Positions 15,633 to 23,946 of a stretch of 64,000 bases of DNA are shown here, in pieces (position 1 is the first letter of the stretch; each line of letters begins with the position of its first letter). The translations under genes were made by a program, and so were the position numbers. A model generated the notes under the pieces. That model saw only the letters and a program-made list of their open reading frames with translations. It was not told the origin of the DNA and searched no databases. Source of the stretch: Streptomyces lavendofoliae (GTDB taxonomy: Bacteria > Actinomycetota > Actinomycetes > Streptomycetales > Streptomycetaceae); contig NZ_BMTP01000010.1 of NCBI RefSeq assembly GCF_014649735.1, positions 217,055 through 281,054 of the forward strand. Reading direction: 5' to 3'.

Positions 15633-17189
15633 ATGCTGCTGGCCCGACTCGCCGACGTCTCCCACCAGGTCGCCACCACCTCCGCGCGCTCCGCCAAGAT
15701 CGCCGCACTGGCCGATCTGTTCTCCGCGACCACGCCCCAAGAGGCCCCGCTGGTCATCGCCTACCTCGCGGGACGGCTGCCTCAGGGCCGGATCGGCGTC
15801 GGCTGGAGCACCCTCAAGGTGCCTGTCCCGCCCGCAGCCGACCCCACGCTCACCGTCGCCGACACCGACGCGGCCCTGACCGCGCTCGCCGGGGTCGCCG
15901 GCGCCGGGGCCCAGGCGGAGCGGCAGCGGCTGGTGCGGGAACTGATGGGCGCCGCGACCGAGGCCGAGCAGCAGTTCCTGTTGCGGCTCCTGACGGGCGA
16001 GGTCCGGCAGGGGGCGCTCGACGCGATCGCCCTCGAGGGCGTCGCCAAGGCGGCAGCGGCGCCCGCCGCCGACGTGAGGCGGGCCGTGATGCTCGAAGGC
16101 TCCCTGCCGCGGGTCGCGCAGGCGCTGCTCGCCGAGGGGCCTGCGGTGCTGGAGCGTTTCCAGCTACGGGTGGGCAGCCCCGTCCATCCGATGCTCGCGC
16201 ACACGGCCAAGAGCGTGACCGAGGCGGTCGCCACCCTCGGGCGCTGCGTCGTGGAGGAGAAGCTCGACGGGATCCGCGTCCAGGTGCACCGCTCGGGCGA
16301 CGACGTCCGCCTCTACACCCGGTCGCTCGACGACATCACCGACCGGCTCCCGGAGGTCACGGCCGCCGCCCGCGGGCTGCCGGGGGACCGGTTCGTCCTG
16401 GACGGCGAGGTGATCGCGCTGGACGCCGCCGGCCGCCCGGTGCCGTTCCAGGACATCGCGTCCCGCGTCGGCTCACGTGTGGACGTGGCGACCGCGGCCG
16501 CCGCCCTGCCGGTGTCGCCGGTCTTCTTCGACGTCCTGGCCGCCGACGGGGCCGTCCTCGTCGACCTGCCCGGCGACGAGCGGCACCAGGTGCTGGCCCG
16601 GCTCGTTCCGGCCCCGATGCGGGTGCGGCGCACCGTCGTCGAGGATCCCGGGGACCCGGAGCAGACGAGTGCGGCGGAGGCGTTCTTCGCCGACACGCTG
16701 CGGCGGGGGCACGAGGGCGTGATGGTGAAGGCGATCGACGCCCCCTACAGCGCGGGGCGCCGCGGTCGTTCGTGGCTGAAGGTCAAACCCGTGCACACCC
16801 TCGACCTGGTCGTCCTGGCCGCCGAGTGGGGCCACGGCCGCCGCACCGGGCTGCTCTCCAACCTCCATCTGGGCGCCCGCGCCGCCGACGGCTCCTTCGT
16901 GATGCTCGGCAAGACGTTCAAGGGCCTGACGGATGTGATGCTCCGTTGGCAGACGGAGCGGCTGCGGGAGTTGGCGGTCGAGGACGACGGTTTCACCGTC
17001 CGCGTCCGGCCCGAGCTGGTCGTCGAGATCGCCTACGACGGTCTGCAGCGCTCCCCGCGCTACCCGGCCGGGGTGGCGCTCCGGTTCGCCCGCGTGCTCC
17101 GGCACCGTCCCGACAAGCCGGCGGCTGAGGCCGACCCGATCGAGCACGTCCTGACGCGTGGCACCGCTCCGCCGTCCGACGCGGCCTGA
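15633..17189 (+). CDS. ligB: ATP-dependent DNA ligase (LigB-like)
   Basis: A 518-residue ATP-dependent DNA ligase of the actinobacterial/archaeal type, an accessory ligase besides the essential NAD+-dependent LigA. Layout: N-terminal DNA-binding domain (1-195), nucleotidyltransferase domain with the adenylation motif EEKLDG (Lys210), motif III-like 'FVLDGEVIAL' near 250, 'HEGVMVK' (motif IV) near 360, 'SWLKVKPVHTLDLVV' (motif V) near 385, then the OB-fold domain. Length matches the family (about 510). The ATG at 15633 lacks a strong ribosome-binding site but fits family N-termini (MLLARLADVS). It ends in a strong terminator shared with the convergent DUF6328 gene. Confidence 0.92.
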   Translation: MLLARLADVSHQVATTSARSAKIAALADLFSATTPQEAPLVIAYLAGRLPQGRIGVGWSTLKVPVPPAADPTLTVADTDAALTALAGVAGAGAQAERQRLVRELMGAATEAEQQFLLRLLTGEVRQGALDAIALEGVAKAAAAPAADVRRAVMLEGSLPRVAQALLAEGPAVLERFQLRVGSPVHPMLAHTAKSVTEAVATLGRCVVEEKLDGIRVQVHRSGDDVRLYTRSLDDITDRLPEVTAAARGLPGDRFVLDGEVIALDAAGRPVPFQDIASRVGSRVDVATAAAALPVSPVFFDVLAADGAVLVDLPGDERHQVLARLVPAPMRVRRTVVEDPGDPEQTSAAEAFFADTLRRGHEGVMVKAIDAPYSAGRRGRSWLKVKPVHTLDLVVLAAEWGHGRRTGLLSNLHLGARAADGSFVMLGKTFKGLTDVMLRWQTERLRELAVEDDGFTVRVRPELVVEIAYDGLQRSPRYPAGVALRFARVLRHRPDKPAAEADPIEHVLTRGTAPPSDAA

Positions 17190-17212
17190 CCGCCGACGCG
17201 CGTCCGACGGCG

Positions 17213-17251
17213 CTCGGGCACGCCCGCCGTCGTGCGGCGGGCGTGCCCGAG
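17213..17251. terminator. Bidirectional terminator hairpin (17-bp perfect stem)
   Basis: Arms 17213-17229 and 17235-17251 are perfectly complementary with a 5-nt loop (TCGTG). It sits between the convergent ligase and DUF6328 genes and would terminate both. There is no U-tract, as is common in Streptomyces. Confidence 0.88.
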
Positions 17252-17272
17252 GGATGCCGGCGTGCCGGGTGC

Positions 17273-17806
17273 TCAGTCGTCCTGGGTGGTGTAGCGGTAC
17301 CGGGCCCACAGCGGCAGGACGAACCAGCAGATCACGTACCAGGTCACCACTCCCGTGACCAGCCAGGGGACGAACGCGTCGTGCGTCGCCACCCGCAACA
17401 CCAGGAACAGCGCCGATATCAGCGTCGCCAGCAGCAGTATCAGCCCGGTGAACGTCAGTCGCGACGCCCACACGACGGCCTGCGGCTTGATGCGCCGTCC
17501 CGACACGATGCGGTGGAACGCCACGGGGCCTATCAGTGCCCCGGTCGCCGAGGCACCCAGCGCCACCGTGGTGATGTAGATGGTCTTGTCGGTGCTCGAC
17601 AGGTCGGCGAACTTCGGGGTGAACACCACCGTGAGCAGGAATCCGAAGAGGATCTGCACGCCCGTCTGGGCGACGCGGATCTCCTGGATCAACTCGGCCC
17701 AGCGCCGGTCCGCCCGTTCGTCCGGCGTCTCGTTGCGCCCCCGCGGCGCCGCGCCCGCCGTCCCCCCGTCCTCTCCGGACGTACCTCGCTCGTCATGCTC
17801 AGGCAT
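17273..17806 (-). CDS. DUF6328-like membrane protein
   Basis: A 177-residue protein resembling DUF6328. Residues 1-35 are hydrophilic and charged. The motif 'ELIQEIRVAQTGVQILFGFL' region near 40-60 is followed by four membrane segments (about 48-66, 78-98, 113-135, 142-163). Family proteins are uncharacterised small multipass proteins of actinobacteria. The downstream end faces the ligase terminator. No function is assigned. Confidence 0.78.
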   Translation of the reverse strand: MPEHDERGTSGEDGGTAGAAPRGRNETPDERADRRWAELIQEIRVAQTGVQILFGFLLTVVFTPKFADLSSTDKTIYITTVALGASATGALIGPVAFHRIVSGRRIKPQAVVWASRLTFTGLILLLATLISALFLVLRVATHDAFVPWLVTGVVTWYVICWFVLPLWARYRYTTQDD

Positions 17807-18268
17807 GGTGTCCTCCCGGTCCGTTTCGCACTGGTCTTCTAACCCGGGAAGACCGGATCAAGCACCGGGCCCTCGCCGTACGGCACCCGAAGGAACTCGG
17901 CGGGTGTCGGGCGCGCGCAACGTGACCGGGGGCGGGGCAGCGCTCATGCTGGTAGGACCGGTGTCCTCCGGCGGGCGGCGGAACATCCCGGCGGCGCCCC
18001 GCCCGTCGTCCTCGTCCCGCCCGGGCGGTCGCGAAGGGAGCAGAGTCACGAGCGTGCCGCGCGTCTCGTACGGTCTGGGGCCGGCCGTCCGCGTTCGGGG
18101 CGCCGGGGGCCATGGCGATCTTCGGCGTCCTCGGCACGCCGACGCGGAGCAACCGGAGGCGGGATCGGTGGGTGCTCCTCATTCCGCCACCGGAATCGAA
18201 GGTTAAACCTCAAGTCCAGGGTGAGACTCGTGTCAGGCGAGTGACGGAAGTTCAGGAACGGAGAGGTC
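17807..18268. other. Intergenic region, mostly featureless
   Basis: 462 nt between the divergent DUF6328 and HAD genes. Open frames here are Arg/Pro-rich shadows without ribosome-binding sites. The only notable patch is near 18198-18230: an AGGTTAAACCT palindrome (18200-18210) followed by CTCAAGTCCAGGGTGAG, vaguely like the spaced operator-promoters of MerR-family regulators. Confidence 0.45.
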
Positions 18269-18946
18269 ATGACACGAGCGGCGGTGTTCGACGTCGACGG
18301 CACCCTTACCGACACCAACCACCTGCATGTGACCGCGTGGTGGGAGGCGTTCCGGCAGGCCGGGCACGACGTCCCCATGCACGCCGTCCACCGTGCGATC
18401 GGCCTGGGCTCTGAGGACCTGATCGCGCGTCTGCTGGGAGAGGACCGGGACAAGGAGCAGGACGCCGCGATCAGCGCCGCCCATAAGACCCTCTACGGAG
18501 CGTACTCCGACCGGCTGCCCGCCTTCCGGGACGCCGGCCGCCTGCTGAGGACCCTCGCGGGCGACGGCTGGACGGTCGTCCTCGCGACGTCCGCCGGCGG
18601 GGCCGAGCTGTCCGCGCTGCTCCGGGCCATCGACGCGGACGAGGCCATCACGGCCACCGCGAGTGCGGACGACGTCGAGGAGGGAAAGCCCGCGCCCGAG
18701 CCGGTGCGCCACGCGCTGGAGCTGGCCGGGGCGCCGGCCGAGGCGTCCGTCTTCGTGGGCGACACGGTCTGGGACATGAAGGCCGGCACCCGCGCGGGCG
18801 TCACCTGCGTGGGCCTGCTGTGCGGGGGCATCCCGGGCGCGGACCTGACGGAGGCGGGGGCCGCCGTGTTGTACGACGACCCCGCCGACCTGCTGGCGCA
18901 CCTGGACCGCAGCCCGCTGGGCAAGGCCGCGGGGGCGGGAGGCTGA
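18269..18946 (+). CDS. HAD-superfamily phosphatase (beta-phosphoglucomutase/Gph-like)
   Basis: A 225-residue HAD hydrolase. Motif I FDVDGTLTDT places the nucleophile at D8 and the general acid at D10. Motif II is the Thr/Ser in 'VVLATSAGG' near 110, motif III the Lys in 'EEGKPAPEP' near 148, and motif IV 'VGDTVWDM' near 168. A helical cap lies between motifs I and II (residues 16-85), as in phosphoglycolate phosphatase and beta-phosphoglucomutase. Substrate cannot be read. A GGAGAGG ribosome-binding site precedes the ATG. Confidence 0.9.
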   Translation: MTRAAVFDVDGTLTDTNHLHVTAWWEAFRQAGHDVPMHAVHRAIGLGSEDLIARLLGEDRDKEQDAAISAAHKTLYGAYSDRLPAFRDAGRLLRTLAGDGWTVVLATSAGGAELSALLRAIDADEAITATASADDVEEGKPAPEPVRHALELAGAPAEASVFVGDTVWDMKAGTRAGVTCVGLLCGGIPGADLTEAGAAVLYDDPADLLAHLDRSPLGKAAGAGG

Positions 18947-18962
18947 AGGCGCGCCGGACGCG

Positions 18963-19289
18963 TCACTTACCGAGCTCGCGCTGGAGCTCCGACTTGTTCA
19001 TGGACGACCGGCCCTGGACGCCCTTGCGCTTGGCCTCTTCGTAGAGCTGGTCGTACGTGGGGCCCTTGGGGCCGTTGCCGCCGGACCGCTGGCCGCCCCG
19101 CTTGGAGGAGGACATGTCCTGCTTGGACGTCTTGCTCGCGGTCTTGGACTCCCCGGAGCGTGCCCGTTCCTTGTTCACCGTGCGGGCCGCGATCTCCTCG
19201 GCCCGCTTCTCGCTCGCGCCGCGCTTCTTGGAGCTTTCCTTGATGTGCTCGTACTGGCGTTCACGCTTCGGGCTGGATCCTGCCGGCAT
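18963..19289 (-). CDS. Small basic 'plasmid stabilisation'-type protein
   Basis: A 108-residue Lys/Arg/Ser-rich protein. The N-terminal block 'SPKRERQYEHIKES' with 'EIAARTVNKERARSGES' is shared by a widespread actinobacterial family often labelled plasmid stabilisation protein. The C-terminal 35 residues ('TYDQLYEEAKRKGVQGRSSM...ELQRELG') resemble a Rho-termination-factor N-terminal/SAP-like helical hairpin, suggesting nucleic acid contact. The label has no experimental basis I know of, and nothing here is plasmid-like. AGGAGG lies 6 nt upstream of the ATG at 19289. Confidence 0.8.
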   Translation of the reverse strand: MPAGSSPKRERQYEHIKESSKKRGASEKRAEEIAARTVNKERARSGESKTASKTSKQDMSSSKRGGQRSGGNGPKGPTYDQLYEEAKRKGVQGRSSMNKSELQRELGK

Positions 19290-19453
19290 GCGTTCCTCCT
19301 GACGGTTCCTCTTGCGGACCCCCCTGCTCCTCCTCACCCTCGTACCAGGCACCCCCCTCCGCAAACGCGCCGCGGAAGATCCTGATTGACGGGCCCGCAG
19401 TGAGGTATTCGTGCCTGTACCGGTAGTCGACCGGACCCGAGGAGTGGAGCGAC

Positions 19454-19849
19454 GTGGAGAGCAACGGAACAACGAACCACCCGGCGGACTGCGACGTCAG
19501 CGTGCAGCTCAGTGACTGTGGACGCCAGGACGCGACGGCCGTCTTCGAGGCGCTCGACCGCGTCTTCGCGGGTCGCGACATGCCCTCGCCGGGGCCCGAG
19601 CAGGCCCATGACCGCGAGCCCACCGTATGGATGGCAACGTTCGACAGCTCGACCCGCCGGGAGAACGAACCCGCGCCGTCGCAGCTCGGCGCGGAGGTCA
19701 CCGCCCTGTTGACGGGCGACCAGCAGGCGGTGGCGGCGGTGGAGAAGGCGATCGGTGAGCTGTTCGAGGTGAGGTCCGCCACATCCGTGTCGGGCGAGCA
19801 CGAGAGGGAGGCGCGCCTGCTGCTCGCGCCCCGCCAGGTCACCCGCTGA
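19454..19849 (+). CDS. Conserved hypothetical protein, 131 aa
   Basis: A soluble acidic protein. 'ECDVSVQLSDC'-like N-terminal strand, a helix 'ATAVFEALDRVF', and a C-terminal helical region 'QQAVAAVEKAIGELFEV' suggest a small alpha/beta fold. GGAGTGGAG lies just upstream of the GTG at 19454. It is divergent from the basic protein gene, and its 3' end faces a strong terminator. No family is recognised. Confidence 0.7.
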   Translation: MESNGTTNHPADCDVSVQLSDCGRQDATAVFEALDRVFAGRDMPSPGPEQAHDREPTVWMATFDSSTRRENEPAPSQLGAEVTALLTGDQQAVAAVEKAIGELFEVRSATSVSGEHEREARLLLAPRQVTR

Positions 19850-19974
19850 CCGCGAGCGTACGAGCACGGATGAGCACATGAACGCGACACGTACGACGAG
19901 CACGTAAGCACGACGAGCCACGAACCGAGCACGACGGATCACGAACGCGGAACCACACGAACCGCAGAACGCAT

Positions 19975-20013
19975 CGAGGCCGCGGCCCGCCTGTTCGCGG
20001 GGCCGCGGCCTCG
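19975..20013. terminator. Bidirectional terminator hairpin (14-bp perfect stem)
   Basis: Arms 19975-19988 and 20000-20013 (CGAGGCCGCGGCCC and its complement) enclose an 11-nt loop. It lies between the stops of the convergent genes at 19849 and 20111. The 100 nt before it are rich in ACGAGCACG-like repeats of no clear role. Confidence 0.85.
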
Positions 20014-20110
20014 TCGTGTCCGGCGCCCGGTGTCATCTCGGGCCGCCCCGGCCGACCGGGACCAGCCGCCCCGGCCGACCGGCGCCCGCCGTCCCGTCAG
20101 GGGCTCGTCG

Positions 20111-20722
20111 TCACGTTCCGCGTCCGGTGGTGGAGGCGGCGAAGTCGATCTCCTTCGCCTGCACCGTCCGGGCGCTCATATTGCGCCGCATCATCTCCAG
20201 GGCGGCGTCCGCCAGTGACTCGTGGATGTGGGCCACCGCGTCCGTGGGCACCGTCACCTCGATGTGCCGGATGTGCGCGTCGAGCGCCGAGTACAGCACG
20301 CACTGCTCGGTCACCTGACCGCACAGGACCAGGTGGTCGACGCCGAGCTGTGCCAGCAGGTACGCCAGCGGCGTCTCGTAGAAGACCGAGTGCCGCGCCT
20401 TCACCACGAACAGCGAGGAGTCGTCCGGCTGGAGGGGTTCCACCAGTTCGGCGTACGGCCCGTCCAGAGCGGTGCGCAGGATCTCGCCATGGTGCGACCG
20501 CCACTCGCCGAAGTTGTCATTGACGTAGATCACGGGTACGCCGTGCTCCCTGGCCCGGCTGAGCAGGTCCACCATGACGGGCAGAGCCTCGCGCACCGAG
20601 GGCAGGAGCAGTTCCGCGTCCTCGTGCTCGTACGTGTTGATCATGTCGATGACGACGAGCGCGGTGTTGCCCGCCGTGTCGCGCGCTCGCCGTCCTGACG
20701 TTCCGGTTTTGGACGTGCCCAT
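20111..20722 (-). CDS. Isochorismatase-family cysteine hydrolase
   Basis: A 203-residue member of the isochorismatase-like hydrolases (which include nicotinamidase and carbamoylsarcosine amidase). The catalytic triad is visible: D26 in 'LVVIDM', K108 in 'VVKARHS' and C141 in 'CGQVTEQCV', preceded by the cis-peptide-type 'CGQVTE'. It is the second gene of a two-gene operon after the LLM oxidoreductase, with a 10-nt gap and GAGGAGG before the ATG. The substrate is unknown; a C-N hydrolase acting on a product of the partner oxidoreductase is a reasonable guess. Confidence 0.88.
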   Translation of the reverse strand: MGTSKTGTSGRRARDTAGNTALVVIDMINTYEHEDAELLLPSVREALPVMVDLLSRAREHGVPVIYVNDNFGEWRSHHGEILRTALDGPYAELVEPLQPDDSSLFVVKARHSVFYETPLAYLLAQLGVDHLVLCGQVTEQCVLYSALDAHIRHIEVTVPTDAVAHIHESLADAALEMMRRNMSARTVQAKEIDFAASTTGRGT

Positions 20723-20732
20723 GGCCGCCTCC

Positions 20733-21704
20733 TCAGGCGAACGCGTCGCGCAGCGCGGGCAGCAGCTTCTTGGCGGACCAGTCCAGGAAGGCGGGCTGTG
20801 AGTCACCGCCGATCTGGACGAGCGCGATCTCGGTGAAGCCCGCGTCGGCGTACGGCTTCACGGCGGCCACGAAGTCGTCCGGGTCGTCACCGCAGGGGAT
20901 GGCGTCGGCGACGTCCTCGGGCCTCACGAACTGCGTCGCCGCGTCGAACGAGTCGGGGTGCGGGAGCTCGGAGTTGACCTTCCAGCCGCTGCCGAACCAA
21001 CGGAACTGGTCGTGCGCACGGCGTACGGCGGCCTCCTTGTCCGGGTCGTAGCAGACGGGCAGCTGGCCCACCCGCGGCTTGCCCTCGCCGCCGTACCGGT
21101 CGAAGGCGTCGAGCAGGTCGCCTTTGGGCTCCGTCGCGATGACGAGGTCGGCGAGGCGGCCCGCCAGCTCGCAGGATCGCCGGCCGGAGACGGCGAGACC
21201 GATGGGCGGCGGCTCGTCGGGGAGGTCCCAGATCTTGGCCGACTCCACGTCGAAGTGGGTGCCGTGGTGGGTGACGTGACCACCCTCGAACAGGGCCCGG
21301 ATGATGCCGACGGCCTCTTCGAGCATCTCGTGCCGTACGTCGACCGGGGGCCAGCCGCCGCCCACGACGTGCTCGTTCAGGTTCTCCCCGGACCCCAGTC
21401 CGAGCCGGAACCGCCCCTCGGACAGCAGCTGGAGGGTGGCCGCCTTCTGGGCGACGACGGTCGGGTGGTACCGGAAGGTCGGACAGGTCACGTACGTCAT
21501 GAGCGGGATGCGGGAGGTCGCCTGCGCGGCGGCTCCGAGCACCGTCCACGCGTGGGGCGCGTGGCCCTGCGAACGCAGCCAGGGGAAGTAGTGGTCGGAC
21601 GTCACCGAGAAGTCGAAACCGACTTGCTCCGCCTGGACGACGTGGTCCACGAGGGCGCGGGGCCCCGCCTGCTCGGTCATCATCGTGTATCCGATTTGTA
21701 CCAT
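20733..21704 (-). CDS. F420-dependent LLM-class oxidoreductase
   Basis: A 323-residue luciferase-like TIM-barrel enzyme resembling the TIGR03557/F420-dependent glucose-6-phosphate dehydrogenase-like group. Diagnostic segments are 'GFDFSVTSDHYFPWLRSQGH' near 30, 'TYVTCPTFRYHP' near 70, 'RFRLGLGSGENLNEHV' near 97 and 'PPIGLAVSGRRS' near 167. The 'SDHYFPW' and 'SGENLNEH' loops are those that contact F420 in this group. It is the promoter-proximal gene of the operon with the isochorismatase-like gene and is divergent from the deacetylase gene across a GTATACAC palindrome. The substrate is unknown. Confidence 0.88.
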   Translation of the reverse strand: MVQIGYTMMTEQAGPRALVDHVVQAEQVGFDFSVTSDHYFPWLRSQGHAPHAWTVLGAAAQATSRIPLMTYVTCPTFRYHPTVVAQKAATLQLLSEGRFRLGLGSGENLNEHVVGGGWPPVDVRHEMLEEAVGIIRALFEGGHVTHHGTHFDVESAKIWDLPDEPPPIGLAVSGRRSCELAGRLADLVIATEPKGDLLDAFDRYGGEGKPRVGQLPVCYDPDKEAAVRRAHDQFRWFGSGWKVNSELPHPDSFDAATQFVRPEDVADAIPCGDDPDDFVAAVKPYADAGFTEIALVQIGGDSQPAFLDWSAKKLLPALRDAFA

Positions 21705-21766
21705 AAACTCGCGATTTCCCTGAACGGCTCGTCGAAAACCTGGGGTGCGCCGTCGCGGCCGACCCG

Positions 21767-21785
21767 GTATACACGCTGTGTATAC
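21767..21785. promoter_or_regulatory. Operator-like palindrome GTATACAC-N3-GTGTATAC
   Basis: Perfect 8-bp arms with a 3-nt spacer in an AT-rich island between the divergent LLM operon (start 21704) and the deacetylase gene (start 21863). A further degenerate half-site (GTGTGTAG) follows at 21789-21796. Its symmetry and position suit a dimeric one-component repressor of both transcription units; no such regulator gene is adjacent. Confidence 0.65.
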
Positions 21786-21862
21786 ACCGTGTGTAGAGTG
21801 CGGGTCGACCGGCCGGGCCGCCTGCCGGTCGGACCCTCCCCTACCGCGAAAGAGAGATCTCC

Positions 21863-22627
21863 ATGCCGTTCGGCAAGAAGTCGCCGCTGCGTCGTAAGGC
21901 CGCCGTCCCCGCCCTGGCCGTGGTCTCCTCGCTCGTCCTCGCGCTGGGCGGCTGCTCCTCCGGCCGGGTCGCGCCGGCCGGTGCCCGGTCCGACGCCCAG
22001 GGGGAGGCCGGCCCGGTCGACTGCCGGAAGCTCACCTGTATCGCGCTCACGTTCGACGCGGGCCCCGGGAAGGACACGCCCGAGCTCCTCGACATCCTCA
22101 GGGAGGAGAACGTCCCCGCCACGTTCTTCCTGCTGGGCAGCAAACACGTCGACCGGTACCCCGACGTGGTGCGCCGGATCGCCGCCGAGGGGCACGAGGT
22201 GGCCAACCACACCTGGAGCCACCGCATTCTGACCGACCTCGAACCCGGGGAGATACGCCAGGAGCTGTCCCGTACGCAGGAGGCGATAGAGAGGCTCACC
22301 GGCCGCACGCCCACGCTCATGCGCCCGCCCCAGGGGCGGACCGACGACACCGTCTCCGGGATCAGCCGCGAGCTCGGCCTCGCCCAGGTGTTGTGGAGCG
22401 TCACCGCCAAGGACTACTCGACCACGGACTCCGCCCTGATACGGCAGCGGACGCTCGACGGCGCCAAGAGGGACGGCATCATCCTGTTGCACGACATCTA
22501 CGACGGCACCGTCCCCGCGGTGCCCGGAATCATCGACGAGCTGAAGAAGCGGGGCTTCACCTTCGTGACCGTGCCGCAGCTGCTCGCCCCCGCCAAGGCG
22601 GAACCCGGCACCGTCTACAAGCCATGA
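21863..22627 (+). CDS. Polysaccharide deacetylase (NodB-homology) lipoprotein
   Basis: A 254-residue surface lipoprotein: basic N-terminus, hydrophobic stretch and lipobox LGGC with lipidated C31. The NodB domain removes N- or O-acetyl groups from cell-wall or extracellular polysaccharide. Motif 1 is 'LTFDAGPG' near 58, motif 2 'HTWSH' near 114, motif 3 'RPPQGR' near 153, and later 'LWSVTAKDY' and 'ILLHDIY'. In motif 1 the second metal-binding Asp of the usual TFDDGP is Ala, a variant frequent in actinobacterial members. AGAGAGATCTCC precedes the ATG. Confidence 0.88.
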   Translation: MPFGKKSPLRRKAAVPALAVVSSLVLALGGCSSGRVAPAGARSDAQGEAGPVDCRKLTCIALTFDAGPGKDTPELLDILREENVPATFFLLGSKHVDRYPDVVRRIAAEGHEVANHTWSHRILTDLEPGEIRQELSRTQEAIERLTGRTPTLMRPPQGRTDDTVSGISRELGLAQVLWSVTAKDYSTTDSALIRQRTLDGAKRDGIILLHDIYDGTVPAVPGIIDELKKRGFTFVTVPQLLAPAKAEPGTVYKP

Positions 22628-23179
22628 GAGCAGGCCCGGCGGGGTGAGGTGGCCCACACCGGGAACACCCCAGGATGGTTGACCGTTCATCCAGATGTGG
22701 TGATGAAGGGGCCCGTGTCCCCGGCCCCCCGCCGCGAGGACCGCCCTTCGCGCCACGGCGACGAGCCCCGGCCGGCTTCCCCCCGGCCGGCCGGGGTTCC
22801 GTCATTCCCCCCTGTCACGCCATTCCCCCCTGTCACGCCATTCCCCGCTGTCACGCCATTCCCCTGCGTCACATCGTTCCCGCCGGGAACGCCGTCCCTC
22901 GTGAAGCGTTTCCCTCCCGTCACGCCACTCACTGCCGTCCCTCGACGTCGTTCTCGTCCCGCGCCCTCCCGCCCGCCGTGCGACGCTGCCCCCAGGACGC
23001 GACGCGCGGGCGCCACCCGCCGGAACCACGACGCAGGCAGCACGACGCAGGCGGCACACAGGCAGCACGACGCGGCAGCAGGCCGGAAAAGCGCTACGAC
23101 TGCAGGCAGCAGAACCCGAAAGCAGACACAGGCGAGGCGGCAGTACGCAGGACGTCGCAGAACCCCAAGGAGCGCCGCG
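22628..23179. other. Intergenic region with several low-complexity repeats
   Basis: 552 nt between the deacetylase stop and the TenA-like start. It holds the 18-bp tandem repeat at 22803-22874 with degenerate continuation to about 22930, and a second patch of imperfect GCAGGCAGCACGACG repeats at about 23030-23110. A frame continuous with the TenA-like gene is open across most of it, but I regard it as non-coding because the codon composition is low-complexity and the ribosome-binding site is at 23180. Confidence 0.6.
22803..22874. repeat. 18-bp tandem repeat, about four copies
   Basis: Units at 22803-22820 and 22821-22838 are identical (CATTCCCCCCTGTCACGC); the third (22839-22856) differs at one position and the fourth (22857-22874) is degenerate. 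In one forward frame it would encode repeating Pro-Phe-Pro-x-Val-Thr. Confidence 0.88.
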
Positions 23180-23854
23180 ATGACGCAACAAGCCCGGGAA
23201 CTCCTCGAAGCCACCGCACACGCACTGGCCCCGAGGCAGGGTGCCAACCGGCTCGTCGCCGCGATCGCCGACGGCACGGCCGGGCGCATCGCGATCGGCA
23301 CCCTTGCCCTGGAGCAGCGCCACATCATCGCCTCCGACCGGCGGTCCTTCCTCCACCTCGCCGCCCGCGCCGCGCCGCGCCCCCACGCCACGGCGCTGTT
23401 CACGACCCTCGCGGAGGGCGAGGCCCTGGCCCAGGACCGCCTGGGCCCGCTGCTGTGCGGCTGCGGGCTCGACGAGGTGACGGCCGAGGCGTACGAGCCG
23501 GAGGCGGGCTGCCAGGTCTATCCCGCGTACGTCGCCTGGCTCGCCCTCCACGGCGACCCGGCGGACGTGGCCATCGCGCTGTACGCCAATTTCGCCGCCT
23601 GGGGCGGCTACTGCGCGACCATCGCGGCGGCGCTGCGCACGCGCCACGGGTTCACCGACGAGGCGTGCGGCTTCTTCGACTTCTTCGCCCTGCCGGCGCC
23701 CGCTCTCCTGGACCAGGCCGTCGCCGCCGTCCAGGAGGGCCTGGACGGCGGCCACGTCACCATGCCCGCCGCACTCCGCTACGGCCGGCTGCTGCAGTCC
23801 TACGAATCGATGTTCTGGGACACGCTGTCGCCCGAGGCGACCGGGCACCCCTGA
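23180..23854 (+). CDS. TenA/thiaminase-2-like protein
   Basis: A 224-residue all-helical protein of the TenA/HO-like superfamily. Features include 'LGPLLCGCGLDEVTAEAYEP' near 95, 'YAVWLALHG'-like 'YPAYVAWLALHG' near 118, and 'NFAAWGGYCATIAAALR' near 140, the position of the TenA catalytic Cys region. Classical TenA hydrolyses aminopyrimidines in thiamine salvage; many actinobacterial homologues are orphan and often mislabelled transcriptional regulators. AAGGAG precedes the ATG at 23180. It is followed 92 nt later by the SRPBCC and oxidoreductase genes, likely one operon with no thiamine gene in it, so a different substrate is possible. Confidence 0.72.
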   Translation: MTQQARELLEATAHALAPRQGANRLVAAIADGTAGRIAIGTLALEQRHIIASDRRSFLHLAARAAPRPHATALFTTLAEGEALAQDRLGPLLCGCGLDEVTAEAYEPEAGCQVYPAYVAWLALHGDPADVAIALYANFAAWGGYCATIAAALRTRHGFTDEACGFFDFFALPAPALLDQAVAAVQEGLDGGHVTMPAALRYGRLLQSYESMFWDTLSPEATGHP

Positions 23855-23946
23855 CGACACGGCCGCAGCAGGCGACGCGTTCGCCACAGCCGGATACGGG
23901 TACCCGCGCTGCGTTCGTTCCCCGACAGGCGGACAACGGAGGCGTC

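Noticed and set aside
18963..19289. The 'plasmid stabilisation'-type gene as evidence of an integrated plasmid.
   Set aside because: The family is a common chromosomal one. No integrase, replication or transfer gene and no attachment-site repeat is nearby.
23898..23903. GGGTAC upstream of the SRPBCC gene at 23947 as a SigB promoter.
   Set aside because: The nearest GNNT is 17 nt away, outside the consensus spacing, and the gene is probably in an operon.
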